Source of the DNA: Rhizobacter sp. Root1221
GTDB lineage: Bacteria > Pseudomonadota > Gammaproteobacteria > Burkholderiales > Burkholderiaceae_C
Assembly: GCF_001425785.1 (NCBI RefSeq)
Contig: NZ_LMDI01000023.1
Span: 1 to 41,631, forward strand
Direction of reading: 5' to 3'
DNA: 41,631 bases
Below the pieces are notes generated by a model. It ran no database searches, was not told the DNA's origin, and saw nothing but the letters and a program-made list of their open reading frames with translations. Of this stretch, positions 15,965 to 25,620 are shown piece after piece; the stretch's first letter is position 1; the number at the start of each line of letters is the position of its first letter. A program made the translations under genes and the position numbers.

Positions 15965-17899
15965 TCACTTCCAGGTGTCGGTCAGGGTCTGCGACCCGCC
16001 GCTCGCCGCCGTGGTGGCCGTGCGGTTGCTGCCGCTCTCCCACGTGGTGTTGCCCGACCCGTCGCGCTTGATGTACTTGTACTGGATGCCCGTGGCCGAC
16101 GGCAGCGGGAACGTCGCGGTCCACTGATTCTGCTGGCCGGCGTTGGTGCCCGGCACCACCGACATCGCCACCGCATTGGCCGGGGTCCACACCCCGAGCG
16201 CCGTCACGTCGCCCACCACGTAGAGGTTCTGGCCCATCACCGTGCTGGCGGTCACCTTGAACGTCACGCTCGCCGTGCCGGCGGCCGGCGTGGTGCCCGT
16301 GCCTGTGCCGGGGTCCGTGCTGCCCACCTTTGCACCCACGTGGATCGCAGCCGCCGAGTTCGCCGCCACGGCGATGTTGGCCGCGCCACCGGAGACCACC
16401 GTGATCACGTTGCCCGTGCAGGCGCCGTTGACCAGGTCGCCGCCGATCACGTCGCAATACTGGCCGGCCGGCAGGCCGGTGGCAAAGCTGCGAGACAGCG
16501 TGGCGCCTTCCTTGTTGATGACCACGAAGCCCTTGTCACCGCGGCCGAACGCGATCTGGTTGTTGCCGTTGTCCCACCAGTTGTCGACGGTCCAGTTGGC
16601 CGCCGTGGCGTTGCGGAAGCCCACCATGTTGGCGATCGGGCGGAAGCGGTGTTCGCACACCCAGCCGCCACGGTTCTGGTTGAAGCAGGCCGGCGCGCTC
16701 ACGCCGCCATCCCACGGGCCCTTCGTGGAACCGTCGCTGTTGTACGGCGGGCCGTAGCTCGAATCGAACTGCGTGCCCGAGTTCACGAACGCGTAGCTCG
16801 ACATCACCTGCGGGTAACCGTACGGCCACGCGAGCATGAAGACGTTCGCGAGGTCGTACGGCGCGCCCCAGTGGTAGGTCATGTAGCTGCCGCCACCGCC
16901 GTGGCCGCGCTGCTTGTCGTGGTTGTCGATGAACGCCACGCCCTTGCCGCTCGGTGACAGGCCCCAGCTTTCGCCGAAGGTCTTCAGGTCGGCCAGCTTG
17001 CCGCTGAACTTCTCGGAGATCTTCGTGCCGTACTTGAACTCGAGCACGTTGACGGCGCCGCCGCCGAGGCCGTAGTACTGGCTCGGCTGCACCGCCTCGC
17101 CGTCGGCCTGGATCACCTCCAGGTACCAGTACGGCTTGTTCGCCACGCGGCCGTTCACCGCATCGACGATGGCGCCCAGGTCGGCCGGGTCCATGTGCTT
17201 GGCTGCATCGACACGGAAGCCCTTCACGCCGATGTTGACGAGGTCGACGAGGTAGTCGGCGATCTTCCCACGCACGTAGCTGGTGCCGGTGTTCAGGTCC
17301 TGCAGGCCCGACAGCTCGCAGTTCCGCACGCGCCAGGCGTCGTTGTTGTAGTCGGCGCTGTTGATGCCACACACGGGCTGGTGGAAGTCGTTGGTGCCGT
17401 ACGGCACACGCGGGTAGCCATGGTGGCTCCAGCCGTTGCCGGCGCTCGACGAACCGCCGTCGCCCCCGGACATGTGGTTGATCACCGCATCGACGTAGAT
17501 GCCCACGCCCACGGCGTTGCAGCGGTTCACCATGTCGACGAACTCGGCACGGTTGCCGCTGCGGCTGCGGTCGAGGCTGTAGCTCACCGGCTGGTACCGC
17601 ATCCACCACGGGAACGGCGCGCCGTCCCCGGTCGCGATCCAGTTGTGTTCGTTGGGTGGTGACACCTGCACCGCGGCGAAGCCCTTCGGGCCGAGGTGCG
17701 ACTCGCATTCCTTCGCGACGTCGGTCCACTTCCATTCGAGCAGGTGGACGAACGCGGTGCGGGGGGTGGTGGTCTGCGCGTGGCCCACGCAGGCGGCGGC
17801 CAGTGCGGACAGCGCCGCGAGGCCCTGGAGGCCCTTCAGCAGGCGCGAGCGTTTCCGGGCGGGCGCGTGTGCGCCAGCCAACGTGTGGTCGGGTGTCAT
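15965..17899 (-). CDS. Secreted animal-type alpha-amylase (GH13) with CBM20
   Basis: An extracellular endo-acting starch hydrolase of 644 residues. A long basic N-region precedes a hydrophobic stretch, with a likely cleavage after VGHA near residue 41; an AAAC sequence just before makes a lipoprotein a weaker alternative. The GH13 barrel shows region I DAVINHM, region II GFRVDAAKH (nucleophile Asp), region III YLEVIQ (acid Glu) and region IV FIDNHDKQRG, the form seen in chloride-dependent animal-type amylases. An all-beta domain C follows, then a Gly/Thr/Pro linker and a C-terminal starch-binding CBM20 of about 95 residues. The ATG at 17899 was chosen to begin just before the signal peptide. 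The 3' end converges on the small propeptide-like gene with 28 bp between. Confidence 0.93.
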   Translation of the reverse strand: MTPDHTLAGAHAPARKRSRLLKGLQGLAALSALAAACVGHAQTTTPRTAFVHLLEWKWTDVAKECESHLGPKGFAAVQVSPPNEHNWIATGDGAPFPWWMRYQPVSYSLDRSRSGNRAEFVDMVNRCNAVGVGIYVDAVINHMSGGDGGSSSAGNGWSHHGYPRVPYGTNDFHQPVCGINSADYNNDAWRVRNCELSGLQDLNTGTSYVRGKIADYLVDLVNIGVKGFRVDAAKHMDPADLGAIVDAVNGRVANKPYWYLEVIQADGEAVQPSQYYGLGGGAVNVLEFKYGTKISEKFSGKLADLKTFGESWGLSPSGKGVAFIDNHDKQRGHGGGGSYMTYHWGAPYDLANVFMLAWPYGYPQVMSSYAFVNSGTQFDSSYGPPYNSDGSTKGPWDGGVSAPACFNQNRGGWVCEHRFRPIANMVGFRNATAANWTVDNWWDNGNNQIAFGRGDKGFVVINKEGATLSRSFATGLPAGQYCDVIGGDLVNGACTGNVITVVSGGAANIAVAANSAAAIHVGAKVGSTDPGTGTGTTPAAGTASVTFKVTASTVMGQNLYVVGDVTALGVWTPANAVAMSVVPGTNAGQQNQWTATFPLPSATGIQYKYIKRDGSGNTTWESGSNRTATTAASGGSQTLTDTWK

Positions 17900-17984
17900 C
17901 GGTCGTCCTCGGTCGGGGCGCGTTCGGCGCCCTCTGTGGGTTTGATGGGTCACGCACACGTTTCGAACCGCAGCGCGAGCCGTG

Positions 17985-18013
17985 ATTCTGAATCGGTAAA
18001 GAATTGACGCCAA
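17985..18013 (-). promoter_or_regulatory. Putative sigma-70 promoter of the amylase gene
   Basis: On the minus strand TTGGCG (18008-18013) and CAGAAT (17985-17990) are separated by 17 bp, and each matches its consensus at four of six positions. The segment is A/T-rich relative to its surroundings. The leader to the amylase ATG would be about 80 bases. Confidence 0.4.
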
Positions 18014-18067
18014 GACCGGCCGCGTAGGGACTTTCCCTCGACGCACCCCCGCAATTGAAAGCGGGTG

Positions 18068-18880
18068 TCAGGCGGGCCAGTAGGCCCCGCCGTACCCGCG
18101 GTACGGGTTGCCGTACACCTCGCGCCCGGCGGCACGGTGTTCGGCCAGGAAGGCCTCGATGGCTTCGGGCGTGCCGCCCTTGAACATCTCCTTGACCGTG
18201 CCGTCGGGCATCCACGCGCGGTAGCGCACCGGCACGCCGGCATAGGCCGCCCCTTCGGGCAGGTCGGCCGGCACGCGGGTGGGGTCGAGGAAACGGCTTT
18301 CGCCGGACACGCTGTCGCGCTGGCGGCGCACGCGCTCGGCCGCATCGAGGATGCCGGCCATCACGTCCGTCAACGTGCGCTGCATGATGTGCGCCTTCCA
18401 CGACGCCCGCAGGAACAGCAGCTCGTGCGGATCGACACCGGGGCACTGGCCCTGGTACGCCGCGGTCAGGCAATGGTCGCTCGCGGCCAGCAGGCGTTGT
18501 GTTTCGGTGGGTTCGCGGCCCAGCAGCGCCAGCACCTGGCCGAGCGACGAGCCCTGCAGGTAGTGCTCGGGCGCGGCGGTGTAGCCGGGGTCGCCGGGGT
18601 GGTGGTGGTCCACGCGCACGCGCGGTTCGCGGCCCACGATGCGGCACTCCACCCACACCGCCGGCACCGCGGGGCGCAGCACGGCCTGGCGCGCGATGCC
18701 GCCGCTGCCCACGCGCACCACCCCGTCGGCCGCGTACGCCGTCTGGGGCGTGCACCGGCGGCCGGCCGCCGCGGCGTGGAGGCACACGAGGCCCGCATCG
18801 GAGACGACCCGTTCGATCTCGCGCATCTCGGGGTCCTGGGCGCCCAGGACAAAGGTGGTGTCAGGATCGAGTGGTGTCAT
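18068..18880 (-). CDS. Uncharacterised DHH-motif protein coupled to prpR
   Basis: A 270-residue soluble protein that I do not recognise with certainty. It starts at an ATGA overlap with the prpR stop, so translation is coupled and a functional link to PrpR is likely. Near the N-terminus, FVLGAQDPEM resembles the first Asp motif of DHH phosphoesterases; VRVDHHHPGDPGY in the middle resembles the DHH motif; and SDHCLTAAYQG could supply a later Asp. The C-terminal ~60 residues contain a YRAWMPDGTVKEMF segment and end in a Gly/Tyr-rich stretch. It may be a phosphoesterase or only share the motif. It is not one of the standard prp genes known to me. Confidence 0.8.
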   Translation of the reverse strand: MTPLDPDTTFVLGAQDPEMREIERVVSDAGLVCLHAAAAGRRCTPQTAYAADGVVRVGSGGIARQAVLRPAVPAVWVECRIVGREPRVRVDHHHPGDPGYTAAPEHYLQGSSLGQVLALLGREPTETQRLLAASDHCLTAAYQGQCPGVDPHELLFLRASWKAHIMQRTLTDVMAGILDAAERVRRQRDSVSGESRFLDPTRVPADLPEGAAYAGVPVRYRAWMPDGTVKEMFKGGTPEAIEAFLAEHRAAGREVYGNPYRGYGGAYWPA

Positions 18881-20754
18881 GCGTTCCCCTGCAAGCGCCG
18901 CCACAGCGTGGTGCGGCTGATGCCCAGCCGCTCGCACGCGAGCGCGCGGTCACCGCCACACGCGGCGAGCACGTCGCGCACGTGCCGCACGCCGGCCTCG
19001 CGGCTTTGGCCTGACAGGGTCACCACCGGCGCGTGCTCGAACCATTCGGGCACCAGCGACTGCAGGGCCTCGGGCCCGCCGTCCAGTTCGTTGCCATGCA
19101 CCACGAGGCGCTCCACGATGTTCTCCAGTTCACGCACGTTCCCGGGCCACGCGTAGGCCGTGCCGCGCGCCAGCACCTCGCGCGCCACTGCGGCCACCGG
19201 CGTGGCCGGCAGGCCCACGCGCGTGGCGACCTTGTCGAGGAGATTGGCAAACAGCATCGGCAGGTCTTCCAGACGATCGCGCAACGCCGGCAGCGACAGG
19301 CCGAGGATGTTGAGGCGGTAGTACAGGTCGCTGCGGAACGCGCCGGCGGCCACCTGGGCCTTGAGGTCGCGGTGGGTGGCGGCGATCACGCGCACGTCGA
19401 TGGGGATGGGTTCGGTGGCACCGATGCGCAGGATCTCACGCTCCTGCAGCACGCGCAGCAGCCGGGTCTGCAACGACACGGGCATCTCCCCCACCTCGTC
19501 GAGGAAGATGGTGCCGGTGTGGGCGGCCTCGAAAAGCCCGGCACGGCCGCCGCGGCGTGCGCCGGTGAACGCACCCTCCTCGTGGCCGAACAACTCCCCC
19601 TCCAGCAGGGTCTCGGGAAACGCCGCGCAGTTGACGGCCACGAACGGCTGGCGGCGCCGGCTGCTGGCGTTGTGGATGCCCTGCGCGAGCAGTTCCTTGC
19701 CGGTGCCGCTTTCGCCGGTGATCAACACGGTGGCCTGGCTGCGGGCGCAGTGTTCGGCCCGGGCCTTCGCCGACAGCACCGCCGGGCTGGTGCCGGTGAG
19801 GTGGGAGAGTTCGTAGCGGGCCGACGCCTCGCGTGGCGCCTGCCGCGCGCGCAGGTGGCGGTCCACGCGGTGGATGGACACGGCGTCCTGGCACGTCAGC
19901 ACCGCGCCGGTGAGCCGCCCGTCCTCCACGATGGGCATGCGGCTCGCCACCAGCGTGCGGTTGCCGTGGCGGTGGATCTGCTCGGGTTCGTCGCGGGCGT
20001 CGCGCAGCGTGGTGCGCAGGCTCAGCTCCGGCGCCACGTCGCTCAGCGTGCGCCCCAGCAAGGCCTCGGCCGGCGCACCGAGGAACTTCGCCATGGCCGG
20101 GTTCACGTTGTCGATGCGTTCCTGCAGGTCCACGGCCACCACCCCATCCGTGAGTTGCCCGAGCACGGTGTTCAGGCGCTCGCGCTTGGCAAGCTCGATG
20201 CGGCCGATGCGGGCGATCTCGATGGCGTCGTCGATGGCCTCGCGCACCGCATCCTGCGAGTACAGGAACACGCCCACCATGCCAGCTTCGTCCGCGAGGT
20301 CAGCCACCAGGCCCGGCGCCACCACCGCCTCGATGCCGAGGGCCTTCAGCTCGCGCACCACGTCGCGGGCGTCTTCCTCGGTGGTGTAGGAGCGCTGCAC
20401 GATGCCCAGGTCGAACAGGCGGTCGAACTGGTCCACTTCGTCGGCCACGCCACCATACGTGACGAGGGCGATGCGCGGCGAGATGTTGCGGGCACGGCCC
20501 AGGGCCCGCATCACGTCGAAACCGCCCACCTTGACCAGCACCACCGGCACGTCGAGGTGCTGGCGCAGGTAGGCCCCGTTCGAACCGGCCGCCACCACCA
20601 CGTCGACCTGGCGTGCGCGCAGGTCGGCCACGGCCTCGTCGAAGCCCTTGTCGAGCACGCCGACGTCGGCCACGGCCCGGTACGCCGGCACCAGCGCCTG
20701 CAGCAGGCCCTTCAGCCGGTGGAAGCCCACGGCGACGATGCGCGTTTCACTCAT
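18877..20754 (-). CDS. prpR: Propionate catabolism sigma-54 activator PrpR
   Basis: Activates the divergent prp operon with sigma-54 RNA polymerase, in characterised systems in response to 2-methylcitrate. The 625 residues contain an N-terminal PrpR sensor domain (about 1-175), a PAS domain (about 190-290), the AAA+ ATPase (about 310-545) with Walker A GESGTGKE and the sigma-54-contacting GAFTGA loop, and a C-terminal Fis-type helix-turn-helix ending ACERLGISRTTLWRRLQ. It is divergent from prpB; the intergenic space holds both an inverted repeat and a -24/-12 promoter. The stop codon overlaps the start of the next gene (ATGA). Confidence 0.95.
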   Translation of the reverse strand: MSETRIVAVGFHRLKGLLQALVPAYRAVADVGVLDKGFDEAVADLRARQVDVVVAAGSNGAYLRQHLDVPVVLVKVGGFDVMRALGRARNISPRIALVTYGGVADEVDQFDRLFDLGIVQRSYTTEEDARDVVRELKALGIEAVVAPGLVADLADEAGMVGVFLYSQDAVREAIDDAIEIARIGRIELAKRERLNTVLGQLTDGVVAVDLQERIDNVNPAMAKFLGAPAEALLGRTLSDVAPELSLRTTLRDARDEPEQIHRHGNRTLVASRMPIVEDGRLTGAVLTCQDAVSIHRVDRHLRARQAPREASARYELSHLTGTSPAVLSAKARAEHCARSQATVLITGESGTGKELLAQGIHNASSRRRQPFVAVNCAAFPETLLEGELFGHEEGAFTGARRGGRAGLFEAAHTGTIFLDEVGEMPVSLQTRLLRVLQEREILRIGATEPIPIDVRVIAATHRDLKAQVAAGAFRSDLYYRLNILGLSLPALRDRLEDLPMLFANLLDKVATRVGLPATPVAAVAREVLARGTAYAWPGNVRELENIVERLVVHGNELDGGPEALQSLVPEWFEHAPVVTLSGQSREAGVRHVRDVLAACGGDRALACERLGISRTTLWRRLQGNA

Positions 20755-20762
20755 GGTTCACA

Positions 20763-20782
20763 TTGGAACACGTCCGTTCCAA
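20763..20782. promoter_or_regulatory. Inverted repeat, likely PrpR binding site
   Basis: TTGGAAC (20763-20769) and GTTCCAA (20776-20782) are perfect 7-bp arms around a 6-base spacer. The centre is about 95 bp upstream of the -24/-12 promoter, a usual place for a sigma-54 enhancer. It is also only 8 bp from the prpR ATG, so bound protein could limit prpR expression. Assignment to PrpR is by position only. Confidence 0.5.
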
Positions 20783-20867
20783 GGATGAAACATCAAGGCC
20801 CTCAAAGCGCTTGCCCTGCCGGGTTATTTCCTTTGAAATCAAGACCTTGCAGCACAGCCGGTGATCC

Positions 20868-20881
20868 GGCACGCGGCTTGC
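20868..20881 (+). promoter_or_regulatory. Sigma-54 (-24/-12) promoter of the prpBC operon
   Basis: GGCACG at the -24 position and TTGC at the -12 position keep the strict GG-N10-GC spacing (GG at 20868-20869, GC at 20880-20881). Transcription would begin near 20892, leaving about 20 bases of leader with GGAG just before the prpB ATG. The adjacent gene encodes a sigma-54 activator, which supports the assignment. Confidence 0.75.
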
Positions 20882-20911
20882 GCCCGAAGGATCAATTCCC
20901 TGGAGACCGCC

Positions 20912-21814
20912 ATGACCACTTCCCCGATGCCCGCGAGCGCCGGCGCCCGCTTCCGCCAGGCCCTGAAAGACGAGTCGCCGCTGCAGGTGATCGGCACCAT
21001 CAACGCGAACCACGCGCTGCTGGCCAAGCGGGCCGGGTACCGCGCCATCTACCTGTCGGGCGGGGGCGTGGCCGCCGGGTCGCTGGGCCTGCCCGACCTC
21101 GGCATCAACACGCTCGACGACGTGCTGACCGACGTGCGCCGCATCACCGACGTGTGCGACCTGCCGCTGATGGTGGACATCGACACCGGCTTCGGGCCCA
21201 GTGCATTCAACATCGCCCGCACCATCAAGAGCCTGATCAAGTTCGGCGCCGCCGCCTGCCACATCGAAGACCAGGTGGGCGCCAAGCGCTGCGGCCACCG
21301 CCCAGGCAAGGAGATCGTCACCACCGACGAGATGGTGGACCGCGTGAAGGCCGCCGCCGACGCCCGCTTCGACCCCGGATTCTTCCTCATCGCCCGCACC
21401 GACGCCATCCAGGTGCACGGCGTAGACGCCGCCATCGAACGCGCCGTGCGGTGCGTGGAAGCGGGGGCCGACGCCATCTTCGCCGAGGCGGCCTACGACC
21501 TGCCCACCTACCGCCGCTTCGTCGATGCCGTGAAGGTGCCGGTGCTCGCGAACATCACCGAGTTCGGCAAGACGCCGCTCTTCACGGTGGACGAGCTGCG
21601 CTCGGCCGGCTGCGGCATCGTGCTGTACCCGCTGAGCGCCTTCCGCGCCATGAACAAGGCCGCCGAGGCCGTGTACACCGCGATCCGCCGGGACGGCCAC
21701 CAGAAGAACGTGGTGGACCTGATGCAGACGCGCGAGGAACTCTACGACCGCATCGGCTACCACGAGTTCGAGGCCCACCTCGACCAGCTTTTTGCCAGCC
21801 GCAAGGCCACCTGA
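20912..21814 (+). CDS. prpB: 2-Methylisocitrate lyase PrpB
   Basis: Cleaves 2-methylisocitrate to pyruvate and succinate, the last step of the 2-methylcitrate cycle. The 300-residue product is a member of the isocitrate lyase/PEP mutase superfamily with the KRCGH active-site motif (catalytic Cys), the VDIDTGFG metal-binding segment and IARTDA. The ATG at 20912 has GGAG seven bases upstream. It is the first gene of prpB-prpC-acnD-prpF and is driven by the sigma-54 promoter. Confidence 0.96.
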   Translation: MTTSPMPASAGARFRQALKDESPLQVIGTINANHALLAKRAGYRAIYLSGGGVAAGSLGLPDLGINTLDDVLTDVRRITDVCDLPLMVDIDTGFGPSAFNIARTIKSLIKFGAAACHIEDQVGAKRCGHRPGKEIVTTDEMVDRVKAAADARFDPGFFLIARTDAIQVHGVDAAIERAVRCVEAGADAIFAEAAYDLPTYRRFVDAVKVPVLANITEFGKTPLFTVDELRSAGCGIVLYPLSAFRAMNKAAEAVYTAIRRDGHQKNVVDLMQTREELYDRIGYHEFEAHLDQLFASRKAT

Positions 21815-21844
21815 GCCGCTGATTCCATTTCCCGAGGAGACGCC

Positions 21845-23005
21845 ATGTCCGCCAACAACACCCCAGCCACCGGCTTTCGCCCCAAGAAGTCCGTCGCCCT
21901 GTCGGGCACCACCGCCGGCAACACCGCGCTGTGCACCGTGGGCCGCACCGGCAACGACCTGCACTACCGCGGCTACGACATCCTCGACCTGGCCACCGCC
22001 TGCGAATTCGAGGAAGTGGCCCACCTGCTGGTGCACGGCAAGCTGCCCAACGCGGCCGAGCTGCGCGCCTACAAGACGAAGCTGAAGGCCCTGCGCGGCC
22101 TGCCCGCCGCCCTGCGGGCCGTGCTGGAGCAGTTGCCGGCCTCCAGCCACCCGATGGACGTGATGCGCACCGCCGTGTCCACCCTCGGCTGCGTGTTGCC
22201 CGAGAAGGAAGACCACAACCACCCGGGCGCCCGCGACATCGCCGACCGCCTGATGGCGAGCCTCGGCTCCGCGCTGCTGTACTGGTACCACTTCGCGTTC
22301 AACGGCAAGCGCATCGACGTCGAGACCGACGACGACTCCATCGGCGGCCACTTCCTGAACCTGCTGCACGGCCAGGCGCCCAGCGCGGCCTGGGTGCAGG
22401 CCATGAACATCTCGCTGAACCTCTACGCCGAACACGAGTTCAACGCGTCCACGTTCGCGTGCCGCGTGGTTGCCGGCACCGGCAGCGATTTCTACTCGGC
22501 CATTGCCGGCGGCATCGGCGCGCTGCGGGGCCCCAAGCACGGCGGCGCCAATGAAGTGGCCCTCGAGATCCAGAGCCGCTACGACAACCCGGACGAGGCC
22601 GAGGCCGACATCCGCGCCCGCGTGGAACGCAAGGAAGTGGTGATCGGCTTCGGCCACCCGGTGTACACCGTGAGCGACCCGCGCAACAAGGTCATCAAGG
22701 AAGTGGCCCGCGACCTGTCGAAGGCCGCCGGCAGCACGAAGCTGTTCGACATCGCCGAACGCCTCGAATCGGTGATGGCCGATGCGAAGAAGATGTTCCC
22801 GAACCTCGACTGGTTCAGTGCCGTCAGCTATAACTTGATGGGGGTTCCCACCGCGATGTTCACGCCGCTGTTCGTCATCTCGCGCATGAGCGGCTGGAGC
22901 GCCCACGTCATCGAGCAGCGCATCGACGGCAAGATCATCCGCCCGAGCGCGAACTACGTCGGCCCGGAAGACCAGGCCTTCGTGCCACTCACGGACCGCA
23001 AGTAA
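21845..23005 (+). CDS. prpC: 2-Methylcitrate synthase PrpC
   Basis: Condenses propionyl-CoA with oxaloacetate to give 2-methylcitrate. The 386 residues match the short citrate-synthase type used for propionate. Catalytic regions are visible: GPKHGGANE with a conserved His, GFGHPVY with the second His, and the AVSYNLMG...[13 protein letters not shown] stretch with C-terminal substrate-binding residues. It starts 30 bp after prpB, with GAGGAGAC as ribosome-binding site, and acnD begins 7 bp after its stop. Confidence 0.96.
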   Translation: MSANNTPATGFRPKKSVALSGTTAGNTALCTVGRTGNDLHYRGYDILDLATACEFEEVAHLLVHGKLPNAAELRAYKTKLKALRGLPAALRAVLEQLPASSHPMDVMRTAVSTLGCVLPEKEDHNHPGARDIADRLMASLGSALLYWYHFAFNGKRIDVETDDDSIGGHFLNLLHGQAPSAAWVQAMNISLNLYAEHEFNASTFACRVVAGTGSDFYSAIAGGIGALRGPKHGGANEVALEIQSRYDNPDEAEADIRARVERKEVVIGFGHPVYTVSDPRNKVIKEVARDLSKAAGSTKLFDIAERLESVMADAKKMFPNLDWFSAVSYNLMGVPTAMFTPLFVISRMSGWSAHVIEQRIDGKIIRPSANYVGPEDQAFVPLTDRK

Positions 23006-23012
23006 CACCGCC

Positions 23013-25607
23013 ATGAACTCCGCCCACCGCAAACCCCTGCCCGGCACGTCGCTGGACTACTTCGACGCGCAAGCCGCCGTCGACGCGATCCAGCCCGGCG
23101 CCTACGCCCGCCTGCCCTACACGTCGCGGGTGCTGGCCGAAAACCTGGTGCGCCGCTGCGACCCGGCCACGCTGGCCGATTCGCTCAAGCAGCTGATCGA
23201 ACGCAAGCGCGACCTCGATTTCCCGTGGTTCCCGGCCCGCGTGGTATGCCACGACATCCTGGGGCAGACCGCCCTCGTCGACCTGGCCGGCCTGCGCGAC
23301 GCCATCACGGCCCAGGGCGGGGACGCCGCCCTGGTCAACCCGGTGGTGCCCACGCAGCTGGTGGTGGACCACTCGCTGGCCGTGGAATGCGGTGGCTTCG
23401 ACCCCGACGCTTTCGACAAGAACCGCGCCATCGAGGACCGCCGCAACGAGGACCGCTTCGACTTCATCAACTGGACCAAGAAAGCGTTCAAGAACGTCGA
23501 CGTGATCCCGCCGGGCAACGGCATCCTCCACCAGATCAACCTCGAGCGCATGTCGCCCGTGGTGCAGGTGACGGACGGCGTGGCCTACCCCGACACGCTG
23601 GTGGGCACCGACAGCCACACCCCCATGGTGGACGCGCTGGGTGTGATCGCCATCGGCGTGGGCGGGCTGGAAGCCGAGACGGTGATGCTGGGCCGAGCCT
23701 CGTGGATGCGCCTGCCCGACATCGTCGGCGTGGAACTCACCGGCCAGCGCCGCGAGGGCATCACCGCCACCGACATCGTGCTGGCCCTCACCGAGTTCCT
23801 GCGCAACCAGAAGGTGGTGTCCGCCTACCTCGAGTTCCACGGTGAAGGCGCGTCGAACCTGACGCTGGGCGACCGCGCCACCATCTCCAACATGGCGCCC
23901 GAGTTCGGCGCCACCGCCGCGATGTTCGCCATCGACGAGCAGACCATCAAGTACCTGTTGCTCACCGGCCGCGAGGACGCCCAGGTGGCGCTCGTCGAGA
24001 CCTACGCGAAGCACACCGGCCTGTGGGCCGGGAGCCTCGCGACCGCCGACTACGAACGCGTGCTCACGTTCGACCTGTCCACCGTGGTGCGCAACATGGC
24101 CGGACCCAGCAACCCGCACAAGCGCCTGCCCACGTCCGACCTGGCCGCCCGCGGCATTGCCGGCAAGTGGGACGACGTGCCCGGGCAGATGCCCGACGGC
24201 GCGGTGATCATCGCCGCCATCACGAGTTGCACGAACACCAACAATCCGCGCAACATGATTGCCGCGGGCCTGCTGGCGCGCAACGCCAATCGGCTGGGCC
24301 TCACCCGCAAGCCGTGGGTGAAGAGCTCCCTCGCACCCGGCTCCAAGACGGTCACGCTGTACCTGCAGGAGGCCGGGCTGATGACCGAGCTGGAGCAGCT
24401 CGGGTTCGGCGTGGTGGCCTATGCCTGCACGTCGTGCAACGGCATGTCGGGTGCGCTCGACCCGGCCATCCAGAAGGAGATCATCGACCGCGACCTGTAC
24501 GCCACTGCCGTGCTGTCAGGCAACCGCAACTTCGACGGCCGCATCCACCCGTACGCGAACCAGGCCTTCCTGGCCTCGCCGCCGCTGGTGGTGGCCTACG
24601 CCATCGCCGGCACCATCCGCTTCGACATCGAGAAGGATGTGCTGGGCACCGGCCCCGGCGGCCAGCCCATCCGGCTGCAGGACCTCTGGCCGTCAGACGC
24701 CGAGGTGGATGCCATCGTGGCGTCCAGCGTGAAGCCCGAGCAGTACCGCCGGGTCTACATCCCGATGTTTGCCCAGCAGGCCGACGACGGCCAGAAGGTG
24801 AGCCCGTTGTACGACTGGCGCCCGCAGAGCACCTACATCCGCCGCCCGCCCTACTGGGAAGGCGCCCTCGCCGGCGAACGCACGCTGCGCGGCATGCGGC
24901 CGCTGGCCGTGCTGGGTGACAACATCACCACCGACCACCTGTCGCCGTCCAACGCCATCATGCTCGACAGCGCCGCCGGCGAATACCTCGCCAGGATGGG
25001 GCTGCCGGAGGAGGACTTCAATTCCTACGCCACCCACCGTGGCGACCACCTCACCGCCCAACGCGCCACCTTCGCCAACCCCACGCTGAAGAACGAGATG
25101 GTGGTGGAAAACGGCAAGGTGAAGGCCGGCTCACTGGCCCGCATCGAACCCGAAGGCCGCGTCACCCGCATGTGGGAGGCCATCGAGACCTACATGGCCC
25201 GCAAGCAGCCGCTGATCGTGATCGCCGGTGCCGACTACGGCCAGGGGTCGTCGCGCGACTGGGCCGCCAAGGGCGTGCGCCTGGCCGGCGTGGAGGCCAT
25301 CGTGGCCGAGGGGTTCGAGCGCATCCACCGCACCAACCTCGTGGGCATGGGCGTGCTGCCGCTCGAATTCAAGCCGGGGGTGAACCGCCTGACACTCGGC
25401 CTCGACGGCACCGAGACCTTCGACGTCCTGGGCGAGCGCACGCCGCGTGCCTCGCTGACGCTGGTCATCCACCGCCAGACCGGCGAGCGCCTCGACGTGC
25501 CCGTGACCTGCCGCCTGGACACCGCCGAGGAGGTGTCGATCTACGAGGCCGGCGGCGTGCTGCAACGGTTCGCGCAGGACTTCCTCCAATCGGCCCAGGC
25601 CGCCTGA
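23013..25607 (+). CDS. acnD: Fe/S-dependent 2-methylcitrate dehydratase AcnD
   Basis: Aconitase-family enzyme that dehydrates 2-methylcitrate to a 2-methylaconitate isomer, which PrpF then isomerises. The 864-residue length fits AcnD. Three cluster-ligand Cys are visible in SCTNTNNPRNM and in ACTSCNG, and the C-terminal swivel domain with YGQGSSRDWAAKG is present. The gene lies between prpC and prpF. The acnD-prpF pair replaces prpD in many betaproteobacteria, and no prpD is seen here. Confidence 0.95.
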   Translation: MNSAHRKPLPGTSLDYFDAQAAVDAIQPGAYARLPYTSRVLAENLVRRCDPATLADSLKQLIERKRDLDFPWFPARVVCHDILGQTALVDLAGLRDAITAQGGDAALVNPVVPTQLVVDHSLAVECGGFDPDAFDKNRAIEDRRNEDRFDFINWTKKAFKNVDVIPPGNGILHQINLERMSPVVQVTDGVAYPDTLVGTDSHTPMVDALGVIAIGVGGLEAETVMLGRASWMRLPDIVGVELTGQRREGITATDIVLALTEFLRNQKVVSAYLEFHGEGASNLTLGDRATISNMAPEFGATAAMFAIDEQTIKYLLLTGREDAQVALVETYAKHTGLWAGSLATADYERVLTFDLSTVVRNMAGPSNPHKRLPTSDLAARGIAGKWDDVPGQMPDGAVIIAAITSCTNTNNPRNMIAAGLLARNANRLGLTRKPWVKSSLAPGSKTVTLYLQEAGLMTELEQLGFGVVAYACTSCNGMSGALDPAIQKEIIDRDLYATAVLSGNRNFDGRIHPYANQAFLASPPLVVAYAIAGTIRFDIEKDVLGTGPGGQPIRLQDLWPSDAEVDAIVASSVKPEQYRRVYIPMFAQQADDGQKVSPLYDWRPQSTYIRRPPYWEGALAGERTLRGMRPLAVLGDNITTDHLSPSNAIMLDSAAGEYLARMGLPEEDFNSYATHRGDHLTAQRATFANPTLKNEMVVENGKVKAGSLARIEPEGRVTRMWEAIETYMARKQPLIVIAGADYGQGSSRDWAAKGVRLAGVEAIVAEGFERIHRTNLVGMGVLPLEFKPGVNRLTLGLDGTETFDVLGERTPRASLTLVIHRQTGERLDVPVTCRLDTAEEVSIYEAGGVLQRFAQDFLQSAQAA

Positions 25608-25620
25608 GCACTTCCACCCC

